Under the pieces are notes generated by a model. It saw only the letters and a list, made by a program, of their open reading frames with translations, was not told the origin of the DNA and ran no database searches. This document shows, one piece after another, positions 45,150 to 54,435 of a stretch of DNA of 64,000 bases. Source of the stretch: Kofleriaceae bacterium (GTDB lineage: Bacteria > Myxococcota_A > Polyangia > Haliangiales > Haliangiaceae). The stretch lies in NCBI GenBank assembly GCA_018057825.1, contig JAGPCY010000006.1, positions 124,001-188,000 of the forward strand, written 5' to 3'. Positions within the stretch are counted from its first letter, which is position 1. Each line of letters begins with the position of its first letter. Made by a program: the position numbers and the translations under genes.

Positions 45150-46208
45150 TCAGGCCAGGCCGGGCCAGCTCGCCAGCGGCGTGGTCGACGACACCAGGTG
45201 CATGCCGGCGTCGGCGAAGCGCTGGAGCGCGGCCTGGGCGTCGGCGGTGAAGTCGACCGCGAAGCCGCCGCGGCCGTCGGGCACGGTCACCGCCGACATG
45301 CAGTCGGTGAGCAGGTAGACCTTGCGAGCCAGGGTCGGATCGGTGGCGACGATCTCGCTCAGCAGATCGTCGATCGTGCTCTTCACGCAGTGGCTCGCGG
45401 CCTGACCGGCGATCACCACCGCGTCGGCCGACAAGAGCGTCTTCACGAAGCTGGTGTTGCGCTGGGCCAGGGGCGCGCCGTCGAAGCGCGCCAGCACCTC
45501 GGGGCGCAAGACCGAGTAGTTCTCGGTCAGCGGGTTGCCGCCCTTGACCTCGACCCACGACTGCGCGCCGCGGGCGAAGGCGTGGAACAGCCGCGCCGCG
45601 TGGATCACTCCGGCCAGGGCGTGGCCGTCGCTGCCGAGCAGACAATGTGGCGGCCACAGGTAGAGCTGGTACTTGCCGGCGCGCTCGAGCTCCTCGCAGT
45701 AGAACCGCACCTGCTTGGTCAGCCAGGCGTAGTTGCCGCCGCACAGCCACTTGGCGACCGCCGGGTTGGGCCGGGCCTCGCCCTTGGCGAGCTGCTCGGC
45801 GGTGACCACGCGATGGGCGGTCAACGGTTGATCGTCCTGGCCGAGCCAGAACGACGGCGAGAAGATCTGGAACGCGAAGTGGGTGTCGAGGGTGGTCGTG
45901 AGGTCGGAGATCGCGCCGAGGTTGCGGTAGATGAACTCGGCGATCCGGCGCGAGTCGTCGATCGCGCCGGTGCCGCTCTGACCGGCGACGTACAGCGAGC
46001 CCTCGGGGAAGCAGAAGTCCTTCTGCACGTCGATCAGCAGCAGGTGCATGCGGCGCTCGTCGGCGGCGGCCGGACGGAGCCCATGCTGGGCCCGCCAGTC
46101 GACCGCGGTGGTCGCGAGCTCGGCCTCGTCGGGGCGGTAGGCCCAGCGGCCGGCGTCGGCGGCGCGATAGTGCGGAGGCAACGGCAGGGTGGTCGGGCGG
46201 GTGGTCAT
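45150..46208 (-). CDS. Nicotinamidase/isochorismatase-like cysteine hydrolase (enlarged)
   Basis: 352 residues, far longer than typical nicotinamidases (~200). The catalytic Asp is in LLLIDVQKDFC (~57-67), the cis-peptide and metal region is around DTHFAFQI, and the nucleophile Cys is in VIAGQAASHCVKSTIDDLL (~272). An N-terminal extension (~1-50) and an insertion (~130-200, with YCEELERAGKYQLYLWPPHCLLGSDGH) enlarge it; the latter aligns with the nicotinamidase 'WPxHC' zone. Its ATGA overlaps the kinase. It is embedded in a TerY-P operon where I know of no such enzyme as a standard member. NAD-precursor hydrolysis is a possible but unproven role. Confidence 0.82.
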   Translation of the reverse strand: MTTRPTTLPLPPHYRAADAGRWAYRPDEAELATTAVDWRAQHGLRPAAADERRMHLLLIDVQKDFCFPEGSLYVAGQSGTGAIDDSRRIAEFIYRNLGAISDLTTTLDTHFAFQIFSPSFWLGQDDQPLTAHRVVTAEQLAKGEARPNPAVAKWLCGGNYAWLTKQVRFYCEELERAGKYQLYLWPPHCLLGSDGHALAGVIHAARLFHAFARGAQSWVEVKGGNPLTENYSVLRPEVLARFDGAPLAQRNTSFVKTLLSADAVVIAGQAASHCVKSTIDDLLSEIVATDPTLARKVYLLTDCMSAVTVPDGRGGFAVDFTADAQAALQRFADAGMHLVSSTTPLASWPGLA

Positions 46209-47911
46209 GGGGTCTCCTGGCCCGCGGCGCGGGCGGTGAACGTGAGCGCGACCGCCCGGGCCGGGCCGGTCGCGAGAGCCAGCGGCGCGCCGGCCTTGAT
46301 CAAGGCCAGGCCGTCGCGGATGGGGACGAGGGTGTCGACCGCGGCGCACAAAGGCGCGGTCTCGACGAAGCGCCGGGTCACGGCGGCGGTGCCGGCCACC
46401 GCTTCGACGCGGACCAGGCCGTCGTCGGTCGGCACGAACAGGTACGGTCCAACCGCGCAGGCCCCGGCCAGGCCGTGGTGCCAGCCGGCGTCGGCCACGT
46501 CGGCCTCGGCGGTCGCGATCACCGCGCCCGCCCGCAGCGCGACCACGCGGTAGCGCTCGCGACCGAGATCGGCTTCGCGCCACCACAGCCAGGCGTGGTC
46601 GTCGCCCAGCGCGCAGCCGTGATCGACGATCCGGCCGCGCAGCGGCGGCAGGCGCGCGCGATCGTCGACGCCGCGGCGGTCGGGGCGGAAGGTGAAGCCG
46701 ACCGCGTAGCCGCCGGCGCGCCAGTAGCCGGCGCCCAGCCGCGGCCCGACCCAGGCGTGGGACGCGCCGGCGACGAGCTGGCCGATCGCCTCCGGGCCGA
46801 AGGTGCCGGTCCGCCACAGCGTGCCGGCCGACAGCCAGACCGGCGGCGCGCCGGGCACGGGGCTGGCGCCGACCGACCACCCGGTGGCCGGCAGGCTCCA
46901 GGGATCGAGCGCGCGCGCCGTGAGCTGGCCGGTCAGAGCCAAGGCCGGCGCGACGTGACGGCAGGCCGGGCAGCGGTCGCGGCCATGATCGATCGCGCAG
47001 GTCGGGCAGCGCGACAGGCGCAGCTCGTCGAGCAGGCCGCGCGGGAACTCGCCGCGCCGGCCGCCGTCGAAGACCTGGCGGAAGTACGCCGCGACGGGGT
47101 CGGCCAGGCCGGCCAGCGGCACCGCCGAGCGCGGGTAGATCACGTCGGGGCCGAACACGCTCGGGCCGCGCAGCGAGCGCGCGGCCGGGGCCACGCGGGC
47201 CGCGGGATCGGCCGGCTGATGGACGCCGCCGAACGGACCGACCCAGGCCAAGGCGCGGAACAACAGCACCGCGTAGGCGAACCAGTCCGACGCCGGATCG
47301 TGGGGCGCGCGCGGGGTCGGCGCCGCCGCGGCGCGATCGCACAGCCGCGGGTCGACGAAGCGCTCGGTGTAGAGCGCGCACGGCCAGCGCCCGAACTGCA
47401 GGCTGTCGGCGTCGAGGAGGTGGCAGCGGCCGCCGTCGACCAGGAGGTTGCCATCGTTCAAGTCGCCGACCACGACCCCGGCGGCGTGGAGCGCGCGCAG
47501 GGTGGCGTGGAGGTCGGCGAAGGCCGCGACCAGGGTCGGCAGGTCGGTCGCGGTGGCGCGGCCGTGGCGCGGCTCGCCGAGCGCGAACATCGGCGTGCCG
47601 GTGACCTTGGGCATGACGTAGCCCAGGGCCGCGCGGCCGCGCGCGGTCGACCGGGCCAGGCCGGTCGGCGCCACCACCGCGCTCGGCAGGCCGCGCGGGA
47701 ACTCGCCGAGCTTGGCCTCGAGGTCGGCCAGGCGGGCCCGCGCCGCGGCGACTCGGGCCGGCTCACCGACCACGTCGGGATGGTCGGGGCCCTTGTACAG
47801 CTTGAGCGCGCGACCGTCGCCGAGATCGTAGACCTCGGCCTCGCCGCCGGCGCCGAGCAGCGGCAGCCCGGCGAGGTCGCGGCGCGCGCCGTCGATCACG
47901 ACCGCGGTCAT
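46205..47911 (-). CDS. TerY-P-type protein kinase with zinc ribbon
   Basis: 568 residues. A divergent kinase N-terminal domain (~1-270): GAGGEAEVYDLGDGRALKLYKG, catalytic loop GDLNDGNLLVDG in place of HRDxxxxN, and LLDADSLQFG in place of DFG. These replacements are typical of the TerY-P kinase family. Then a four-Cys zinc ribbon CPTCAIDHGRDRCPACRH (~304-321). The C-terminal ~240 residues are beta-rich (propeller-like blades such as GAGYWRAGGYAVGFTF). Metal-binding HRD-equivalent Asp and Asn are retained, so it could be active. Overlaps both neighbours by ATGA. Confidence 0.86.
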   Translation of the reverse strand: MTAVVIDGARRDLAGLPLLGAGGEAEVYDLGDGRALKLYKGPDHPDVVGEPARVAAARARLADLEAKLGEFPRGLPSAVVAPTGLARSTARGRAALGYVMPKVTGTPMFALGEPRHGRATATDLPTLVAAFADLHATLRALHAAGVVVGDLNDGNLLVDGGRCHLLDADSLQFGRWPCALYTERFVDPRLCDRAAAAPTPRAPHDPASDWFAYAVLLFRALAWVGPFGGVHQPADPAARVAPAARSLRGPSVFGPDVIYPRSAVPLAGLADPVAAYFRQVFDGGRRGEFPRGLLDELRLSRCPTCAIDHGRDRCPACRHVAPALALTGQLTARALDPWSLPATGWSVGASPVPGAPPVWLSAGTLWRTGTFGPEAIGQLVAGASHAWVGPRLGAGYWRAGGYAVGFTFRPDRRGVDDRARLPPLRGRIVDHGCALGDDHAWLWWREADLGRERYRVVALRAGAVIATAEADVADAGWHHGLAGACAVGPYLFVPTDDGLVRVEAVAGTAAVTRRFVETAPLCAAVDTLVPIRDGLALIKAGAPLALATGPARAVALTFTARAAGQETP

Positions 47912-48747
47912 CGCTGGCCCCAGCGCACGCACACCGCGGTGGTGTCGTCATCGAGGAGCGCGGCCCGCCGGTAGGTCCGGTGGGCGTCCCAGTCGATGTG
48001 CAGGCCGTCATCGGCCAGGAGGCGCAGCCGGCGCTCGAGGGCGTAGGGGTTGCGGTAGATCGCGCCCTCGTCGGCCAGCTCAGCCAGGCTCGGGCTGTCG
48101 CGCGGCGGCGCGACCAGCGGGCCGGCGCCGTCGGTGGCCAGGATCAACCGATCGATCTCGTCCTTGCCGCGGGTCCAGGTCGCCAGCTCGCGGCGCTGGC
48201 CGAACCAGGCCTCGGTCAGGTACGGCGGCGCGTTGTCGGCGAACGGGCCGAGGACGTGGACCACGTCGCCCAGGCCGATCACCCCATCGCCGATCGCGCC
48301 GACCACGACCTGGGTGTCGGTCACCACCGCGACCAACGAGGTGAACAAGAAGTGCTCGCGGGTCACCTCGACCCGGTCGTCGCCCAGGGTCGCCGCCACC
48401 ACCGCCAGGCGATCGAGCACGACGTCGGCGACCTCGCCGAGATCGGCGGCGGTCATCGGCCCGGCGACCAGGCGCTCGGCCAGGGCTCGGGTCCACAGCC
48501 GGGCGCCGAAGGTGGCGCCGATCTCGCTGCGCTTGCCGCTGCCGCAGCCGTCACACACCGCGATCGCGACGCCGGCCGCGGTCCGGACCACCTGGGCGGC
48601 GTCCTGGTTGGGCCGACCGACTCGACGGTGGACCCAGCCGGCCACGCTGCCGACCGCGATCGCCAGGTCGCCACCCACGGCGGCCTCGTCGTCACGGCGC
48701 AGGCACGGCGGCAGGGCCTCGTCGGGGGCGGTCGCGTTCGTGTTCAT
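47908..48747 (-). CDS. PP2C-like phosphatase, first gene of TerY-P-like operon
   Basis: 279 residues. PPM core with NQDAAQVV, AVCDGCGSGKRSEIGA (in place of DGMGGH), VVVGAIGDGVIG and LILATDGAG, and a C-terminal DDTTAVCVRW. The altered metal-loop DGCGS is the form seen in TerY-P phosphatases. The first ~27 residues are a variable leader. Expected to reverse phosphorylation by the following kinase. It starts at ATG 48747 with no Shine-Dalgarno; a TTGACA promoter and overlapping palindromes sit at the start codon, suggesting autoregulation. Confidence 0.85.
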   Translation of the reverse strand: MNTNATAPDEALPPCLRRDDEAAVGGDLAIAVGSVAGWVHRRVGRPNQDAAQVVRTAAGVAIAVCDGCGSGKRSEIGATFGARLWTRALAERLVAGPMTAADLGEVADVVLDRLAVVAATLGDDRVEVTREHFLFTSLVAVVTDTQVVVGAIGDGVIGLGDVVHVLGPFADNAPPYLTEAWFGQRRELATWTRGKDEIDRLILATDGAGPLVAPPRDSPSLAELADEGAIYRNPYALERRLRLLADDGLHIDWDAHRTYRRAALLDDDTTAVCVRWGQR

Positions 48748-48767
48748 ATGACACGAACATGGTGTCA
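48736..48767. promoter_or_regulatory. Overlapping inverted repeats, probable operator of TerY-P-like operon
   Basis: GTTCGTGT (48736-48743)-N7-ACACGAAC (48751-48758) is a perfect palindrome covering the start codon and touching the -10. TGACAC (48749-48754)-N7-GTGTCA (48762-48767) overlaps it. Both have 7-bp spacers. Confidence 0.6.
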
Positions 48768-48784
48768 GACGTACACGATGTCAA
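48756..48784 (-). promoter_or_regulatory. Predicted leaderless promoter of TerY-P-like operon
   Basis: Perfect TTGACA (48779-48784, minus strand), 17-bp spacer, CATGTT (48756-48761), then 8 nt to ATG 48747. The -10 departs from TANNNT at one position. Confidence 0.5.
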
Positions 48785-48852
48785 GGCGGATCCTGCGGAC
48801 GCCCCGGCGCACGACGGCAACCGCGCGGGATCGCTGGTGCGCGACCGCGGGC

Positions 48853-49187
48853 CGAGGCCGAGACCGAGACCGAGACCGAGACCGAGGCCGAGGCCGAGGC
48901 CGAGACCGAGGCCGAGACCGAGGCCGAGACCGAGGCCGAGACCGAGACCGAGGCCGAGACCGAGACGGAGGCCGAGACCGAGGCCGAGGCCGAGACCGAG
49001 ACCGAGACCGAGGCCGAGGCCGAGACCGAGACCGAGTCCGAGTCCGAGCCCGAACCCGAGACCGAACCCGAGACCGAGTCCGACCCCGATCCCGATCCCG
49101 ATCCCGATCCCGATCCCGACCCCGACCCCGACCCCGATCCCGATCCCGATCCCGATCCCGATCCCGATCCCGATCCCGATCCCGACC
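48853..49187 (-). repeat. Hexamer array F (longest)
   Basis: About 56 units. On the plus strand GAGGCC/GAGACC/GAGACG (48853-~49033), then GAGTCC, GAGCCC and GAACCC, then GACCCC and GATCCC up to 49187. On the minus strand it reads (GGGATC/GGGGTC)n first, immediately after the htpG TAA, then GGTCTC. It lies in a same-direction gap. Confidence 0.96.
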
Positions 49188-51065
49188 TTACACCGCGCGC
49201 AACATCAGCTCCGCCACCGCCCGGTTGTACGCGTCGGGGGCCGGCAGCTCGCCGGCGTCGGCGAGGTGGGCCTGACCGAGCAAGACCTGGGCGCACCAAC
49301 CGATGCGCGGATCGTCCTTGTCGCCGAGGTGCACGACCCGCAGCTTGCCGATCAGCGGATGGTCGCCGTTGACCTCGAGGATCGGCTTGGTCTTCGGCAC
49401 CTCCTGGCCCATCTGCGCCAGCATCCGCTGCATGCGCGGGGTCAGGTCGTTGGCGTCGGCGACCAGGCACGCCGCCGACGCGGTCAGCCGGGTCGACAGC
49501 CGCACCTCCTTGACCTCGTCTTGCAGCGCCGCCCGCAGCGCCGCCAGCAGGTCGCCCAGCTCGGCCGCGCGCTCGTCGCGCTTGGCCGCCTCATCCTTGC
49601 GCTCGGCCTCGGTGCCGAGCTCGAGGTCGCCGCGGGCGATCGAGGTCAGCGGCTTGTCCTGGAAGCGCGGCGCGTGCTCGAGCCACAGCTCGTCGATCGG
49701 ATCCGAGAACAGGAGCACCTCGTAGCCCTTGGCCGCGAACCGCTCGAGCAGCGGCGACCGCGCGACCGCGTCCTTCGACGGACCGGTCAGGTAGTAGATC
49801 GCGTCCTGGCCCTCGGCCATCCGCCCGACGTAGTCGGCCAGCGAGGTCGGGCCGTCGCTCTTGGTCGACGTCGCGACCACCAGGTCGAGGAGCTTGTCCT
49901 TGTCCTGCCCGTCCCAGGACGCCAGGCCCTCCTTGATCACCGGACCGAAGCTGGCCCAGAACCCGCGGTAGTCGTCGGGCGCCTCGCGCTTCATCTCGTC
50001 GAGGGTGGCCAGCACCTTCTTGACGAGCTGCTTGCGGATGGCCTGGATCTGGCGGTCCTTCTGCAGGATCTCGCGCGACACGTTGAGCGACAGATCGTGG
50101 GCGTCGACCACGCCGCGCACGAACCGCAGGTACGAGGGCAAGAGATCCTTGCACTCGTCCATCACGAAGACCCGCTTGACGTAGAGCTGGACCCCGCGCC
50201 GCATCTCCGGGCTGTACAGATCGAACGGCGCCTTGGCCGGCAGGTACAGGAGCGCGTAGGCGTCGAAGGTGCCCTCGATGCGGACCGGGATCGTCCGCAG
50301 CGGATCGGTCCAGTCGTGGGCGATGTGGCGGTAGAACTCCTTGTACTCCTCGTCGGTGACCTCGGCCTTGGGCCGGTCCCAGATCGCCTTGCGCGAGTTG
50401 AGCGGCTCGCCGTCGCCGTCGGCGCCGAACCGGATCGGGTAGGCGACGAAGTCCGAGTAGCGCTTGACGATCGAGGACAGGACCGACTCGGTGGTGTAGT
50501 CGTGCAGGCCGTGCTCGGGGTCGGCGGCCTTGAGGGTCAAGGTGACCGTGGTCCCGGCCTGGTCGCGTTGACCGTCGGCGATCGTGTAGGTGCCGTCGCC
50601 GGTCGAGGTCCAGGTGGTGACCTCGTCGGTGCCGACCTTGCGGGTGGTCAGGCTGATCTGGTCGGCGACCATGAAGGCGGAATAGAAGCCGACCCCGAAC
50701 TGGCCGATCAGCCCGGGCGCCTCCTTGGTGGCGCTGGTCGCAAGCTGGGCCAGGAACTCCTTGGTGCCGGAGCGGGCGATCGTGCCGATGTTGCGGACCA
50801 CCTCGGCCCGGGTCATGCCGATGCCGTTGTCGACGATCGCGAGGGTCCGGGCGGCGGGGTCGACCACCAGTCGGATCTGCGGCTCACCGTCGGCGGCCAG
50901 CTCGGGGCGGGCCACCTGCTCGAACCGGCGCTTGTCGAGGGCGTCGGACGCGTTCGACACCAGCTCGCGCAGGAAGATGTCCTTGTCGGAGTACAGCGAA
51001 TGGACCATCAGGTCGAGGAGCTGCTTGACCTCGGCCTGGAACTCGTGGCGCTCGGGCGCAGTCAT
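49188..51065 (-). CDS. htpG: HSP90-family chaperone HtpG
   Basis: 625 residues, normal length. N-terminal ATPase: HSLYSDKDIFLRELVSNASDALDKRR, DNGIGM, GTIARSGTKEF, GQFGVGFYSAFMVAD. The middle domain has the catalytic Arg region (VDAHDLSLNVSREILQKDRQI, in parts). The C-terminal dimerisation domain is intact. A cytosolic ATP-dependent chaperone. Only 1 bp separates its TAA (49188-49190) from array F. The last ~30 residues (LADAGELPAPDAYNRAVAELML) match the family's end. Confidence 0.96.
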   Translation of the reverse strand: MTAPERHEFQAEVKQLLDLMVHSLYSDKDIFLRELVSNASDALDKRRFEQVARPELAADGEPQIRLVVDPAARTLAIVDNGIGMTRAEVVRNIGTIARSGTKEFLAQLATSATKEAPGLIGQFGVGFYSAFMVADQISLTTRKVGTDEVTTWTSTGDGTYTIADGQRDQAGTTVTLTLKAADPEHGLHDYTTESVLSSIVKRYSDFVAYPIRFGADGDGEPLNSRKAIWDRPKAEVTDEEYKEFYRHIAHDWTDPLRTIPVRIEGTFDAYALLYLPAKAPFDLYSPEMRRGVQLYVKRVFVMDECKDLLPSYLRFVRGVVDAHDLSLNVSREILQKDRQIQAIRKQLVKKVLATLDEMKREAPDDYRGFWASFGPVIKEGLASWDGQDKDKLLDLVVATSTKSDGPTSLADYVGRMAEGQDAIYYLTGPSKDAVARSPLLERFAAKGYEVLLFSDPIDELWLEHAPRFQDKPLTSIARGDLELGTEAERKDEAAKRDERAAELGDLLAALRAALQDEVKEVRLSTRLTASAACLVADANDLTPRMQRMLAQMGQEVPKTKPILEVNGDHPLIGKLRVVHLGDKDDPRIGWCAQVLLGQAHLADAGELPAPDAYNRAVAELMLRAV

Positions 51066-51137
51066 GGTCCCGATCGGATAGATTCGCCGCCGCCGCCGCG
51101 CAAGCCCCCGGGCGCGCGAACCGCACCGGGCCAGGGG

Positions 51138-51779
51138 CTACGGCGCCAGGCGCATCCGCGACCAGGCCCCGTCGACTCGCTTGTAGACCACCCGATCGTG
51201 GAGCCGCGACGGCTGGCCCTGCCAGAACTCGAGGTCGTCGGGGACCACGCGATAGCCGCCCCAGTGGGCCGGCCGGTATGGGTCGGCGCCGGCTAGCTCG
51301 TGCTCGACCGCCTCGAGGCGGGCCTCGAGGGCGTGGCGCGACGCCAGCACCTGCGACTGCGGCGACGCGATCGCCGCGACCCGGCTGGCCCGCGGCCGGA
51401 CCTGGAAGTAGGCGTCGGACTCGGCGGCGGTGACCCGCTCGACGGCGCCCTCGATCCGGATCTGGCGATCGAGCACCGGCCAGAAGAACACCAGGGCCGC
51501 GACCGGGTTGGCCGCCAGGGCCTCACCCTTGCGGCTGGCGTAGTTGGTGTAGAAGACGAAGCCGCGGTCGTCGAGCTCTTTCAGCAGCACCACCCGCGCC
51601 GACGGCCGGCCGCCGGCGTCGACGGTGGCCAGGGTCATCGCGTTGCACTTGTCGGGCGCGGCGCGCTCGGCGTCGGTGAACCAGGCGCGAAACAGCGCGA
51701 AGGGATCGTCGGGGCAGGTCGAGGGATCGAGGCTGTCGCCGGCGTACTGCGTGCCGTGGTGCCAGAGCTTGCCCGTCAC
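51138..51779 (-). CDS. pdxH: Pyridoxamine 5'-phosphate oxidase
   Basis: 213 residues from GTG 51779, GTGA overlapping the upstream lipoprotein stop. Family motifs: DPFALFRAWFTDA, NAMTLATVDAGGRPSARVVLLKELD, GFVFYTNYASRKG, FFWPVLDRQIRIEG (FMN binding), VRPRASR, ASPQSQVL, and the C-terminal signature FWQGQPSRLHDR. Oxidises PNP/PMP to PLP with FMN. The last step of B6 salvage or synthesis. Confidence 0.95.
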   Translation of the reverse strand: MTGKLWHHGTQYAGDSLDPSTCPDDPFALFRAWFTDAERAAPDKCNAMTLATVDAGGRPSARVVLLKELDDRGFVFYTNYASRKGEALAANPVAALVFFWPVLDRQIRIEGAVERVTAAESDAYFQVRPRASRVAAIASPQSQVLASRHALEARLEAVEHELAGADPYRPAHWGGYRVVPDDLEFWQGQPSRLHDRVVYKRVDGAWSRMRLAP

Positions 51780-52228
51780 TGGTTCGCCATGGGCAGGAGC
51801 TCGATCAGGGCATGGAAGGCGTCGTGGGCGGCGGTGAAGCGCGCGGTGAAGTCGCCGGCCTGGTTCTCGGCACAGTCGGCGCCCAGGAGCCCCCACTGGG
51901 TGCGCAGCTCCCCCAGCCGCGCCTGCCAGGCGGCGGCGTCGACGCCCTCGGGGGCCGCGGCGGTCTCGGCGGCGACGAGCTGCTCGTCCATGCCCGCCAC
52001 CGCGGCGCAGGTGTCGGCGGTGCGCTGGGCGCCGGCCTCGGCGTGCCACAGCGGCGACAGGCGCTCGTGGAAGCCGTGGACCTCGGCCGGCATGGTCGGA
52101 TGACCACCCTCGTGGCGGCCGGCATGATCGGGGCCCATCGGAGCGGCGTGCTCGACCGAGCCGGTCTTGGGCTTGCCACCGCAGGCGGCGGCCAGGACGA
52201 AAAGCGACACGACAGCGAGGCGCGACAT
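51776..52228 (-). CDS. Small lipoprotein, His-rich
   Basis: 150 residues with lipobox LAAAC (Cys ~16). The mature N-terminal part is rich in His/Met/Gly (APMGPDHAGRHEGGHPTM...), compatible with metal binding. A helical C-terminal domain follows (four-helix-like, ERLSPLWHAEAGAQRTADTCAAVAGM..., TARFTAAHDAFHALIELL). Related in style to small periplasmic copper/metal proteins; no function is proven. Translationally coupled to pdxH. Confidence 0.77.
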   Translation of the reverse strand: MSRLAVVSLFVLAAACGGKPKTGSVEHAAPMGPDHAGRHEGGHPTMPAEVHGFHERLSPLWHAEAGAQRTADTCAAVAGMDEQLVAAETAAAPEGVDAAAWQARLGELRTQWGLLGADCAENQAGDFTARFTAAHDAFHALIELLPMANQ

Positions 52229-52302
52229 GGGCCGTGCTTCCCACGCGATCGCGTCGCCGTCAAACCGTCGCGGGCGCGGTATGACAGCGCAGGCGCGGCG
52301 CC

Positions 52303-52851
52303 TCACCGCAGCGGGCGCAGGCCGCGCTGGGTCCGCAGCTCGTTGACCAGGCGCAGGACCTGCGGCTCGACGGTGAGGAAGCGCGCCAGGGCCGCGCTGC
52401 CCAGGCCCAGGTGGCTCGCGGTGGCCGCGACCTCGGCGCCGGTGGCGACGAACACGTCGAGGAGCTCGGCCATCGCGGCCCAGAAGCTCGGTGTCTGGCG
52501 GGTCTTCTCTCCCAGCCGGGCGACGCCGCCAGCCAAGGTCGCGGTCAGGTGCGGGCCGGGGCGATGCTCGGCGAGCACGACCGTCGCCCGGACGTGGAGC
52601 GCCAGGTTGGCGCGCAGCCGCCGCAGCGCCCGGGCGCGGTTGTCGTGCTGCGAGCGGCTGTCTTCGCCGTGAGCGCTGACCCCGGTGGCGCGATGGCGGA
52701 CCCGGACCGCGCTGTCGGTCTTGTTGCGGTGTTGTCCGCCGGGGCCGCTGGCGCGATAGCGATCGACCTCGCAGCCGCGCACGAGCTCGTCGTCGCTGGC
52801 CAGGATCGCGGCGTCGCGGACCGCGGCGTCGCCCGTCGTGGTCGCCGTCAA
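52303..52851 (-). CDS. Release-factor-like protein with GGQ domain (ArfB/prfH type)
   Basis: 182 residues. TTG 52851 is the proposed start: its TTGA overlaps the stop of the preceding gene (52848-52850) by 3 bp. A class-I release-factor domain has ASGPGGQHRNKTDSAVRVRH (~35-55), where GGQ promotes peptidyl-tRNA hydrolysis. The tail (~95-182) is mostly helical (FWAAMAELLDVFVATGAEVAATASHLGLG...) rather than the short basic tail of ArfB, so the way it binds the ribosome may differ. A role in rescuing stalled ribosomes is likely but not proven. Confidence 0.82.
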   Translation of the reverse strand: MTATTTGDAAVRDAAILASDDELVRGCEVDRYRASGPGGQHRNKTDSAVRVRHRATGVSAHGEDSRSQHDNRARALRRLRANLALHVRATVVLAEHRPGPHLTATLAGGVARLGEKTRQTPSFWAAMAELLDVFVATGAEVAATASHLGLGSAALARFLTVEPQVLRLVNELRTQRGLRPLR

Positions 52852-53795
52852 TTCGCGGCCGTCGGAGGCGCGGCGCCCGGCTTGCCGGGGTGGGCCTTGG
52901 CCTCGCCCGGCTCGAGGTAGACGTCGACGCCGCCGCGGTCGCTGGCCCGGCCGATCTCGACCCGCGCGATCCCGTCGCTGGTGAGGCCATTCATCAGCCG
53001 CTCGAGGGTGGGCGCGCGCTCGGTCTTCATGACGCCACACAGCCGATCGAGCAGGTCGAGCGGCATGCCGGGCGCGATCGCCGCGGTCCGCACCACCTGG
53101 CCGCCGCGGACCCGGACCGAGATCGCGAAGCCGGGGTGCGGCGCGCCGCGCAAGAGCTCGACCGCCTCGGGCAGGAGCGGCGCCCCGGCGAAGTGCAGGA
53201 ACGCGCGGTCGAGGGCGTCGACCTGACCGTCGACGTCGTCGCCGGGCACCGCGAACTCGAACTCCGAGAACGCGCGATCGCCGATGGCCTGGGCGAAGCG
53301 CTCGATGCGCTCGACCTTGGCGTCATGGACCCACTGCTTGATGCGGAACTTGGCCTCGTGGGTGCCAAACAGCGGCTCGATCTTGTCCCACGGGTGGGGA
53401 TCGCACAGGTGCCAGCCGGTCGTGACCTTGCCGCCCCACACCCCGACCCACGGCCCGATGAGCTGCGGCTCGAGCTTCTCGCCGATCGCGTCGAGGACCG
53501 CGGCGTCCGACGGCGCGATGTTGCACAGCTTCAGGTAGTCGGCGAGCTTCGGCACCATGCCGGCCGGGTGGCCCCAGGCGCCCCACCACAGCCGGTGCAG
53601 GTCCGAGCCGAGCATCGCCAGGTAGCTCACCAGATGACCGGGCGGCATCTCGGGTGGCGTCGGCAGGTGCTCGAGGAAGCGATCGAGGTGGATGTCCATC
53701 CACTCCTCGACCATCGGCAGCCCCGACAGCGAGATCTGCAGGTTCAGGCGGATCGACAGCGCGCGGTTGAGTGCGGTCTCCAGCGGATGGCTCAT
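52848..53795 (-). CDS. Uncharacterised 315-aa protein
   Basis: 315 residues from ATG 53795. Cytosolic, no TM or signal peptide. Contains Trp-rich segments (RLWWGAWGHPAGM, LIGPWVGVWGGKVTTGWHLCDPHPWDK) and a C-terminal region with VEIGRASDRGGVDVYLEPG. No family is recognised. It shares a TTGA-style overlap with the release-factor-like gene and may act with it. Confidence 0.75.
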   Translation of the reverse strand: MSHPLETALNRALSIRLNLQISLSGLPMVEEWMDIHLDRFLEHLPTPPEMPPGHLVSYLAMLGSDLHRLWWGAWGHPAGMVPKLADYLKLCNIAPSDAAVLDAIGEKLEPQLIGPWVGVWGGKVTTGWHLCDPHPWDKIEPLFGTHEAKFRIKQWVHDAKVERIERFAQAIGDRAFSEFEFAVPGDDVDGQVDALDRAFLHFAGAPLLPEAVELLRGAPHPGFAISVRVRGGQVVRTAAIAPGMPLDLLDRLCGVMKTERAPTLERLMNGLTSDGIARVEIGRASDRGGVDVYLEPGEAKAHPGKPGAAPPTAAN

Positions 53796-53893
53796 GGGTC
53801 CCCGGGCGCGGCGCGCCTGCCCGAGAGGATGCCATGGCGGCGCGCGCGCGGGCTACCCGGTCGGGCGAACCGTCGGGCTACCCGCGCCGACCG

Positions 53894-54433
<540 letters not shown>

Positions 54434-54435
54434 GG

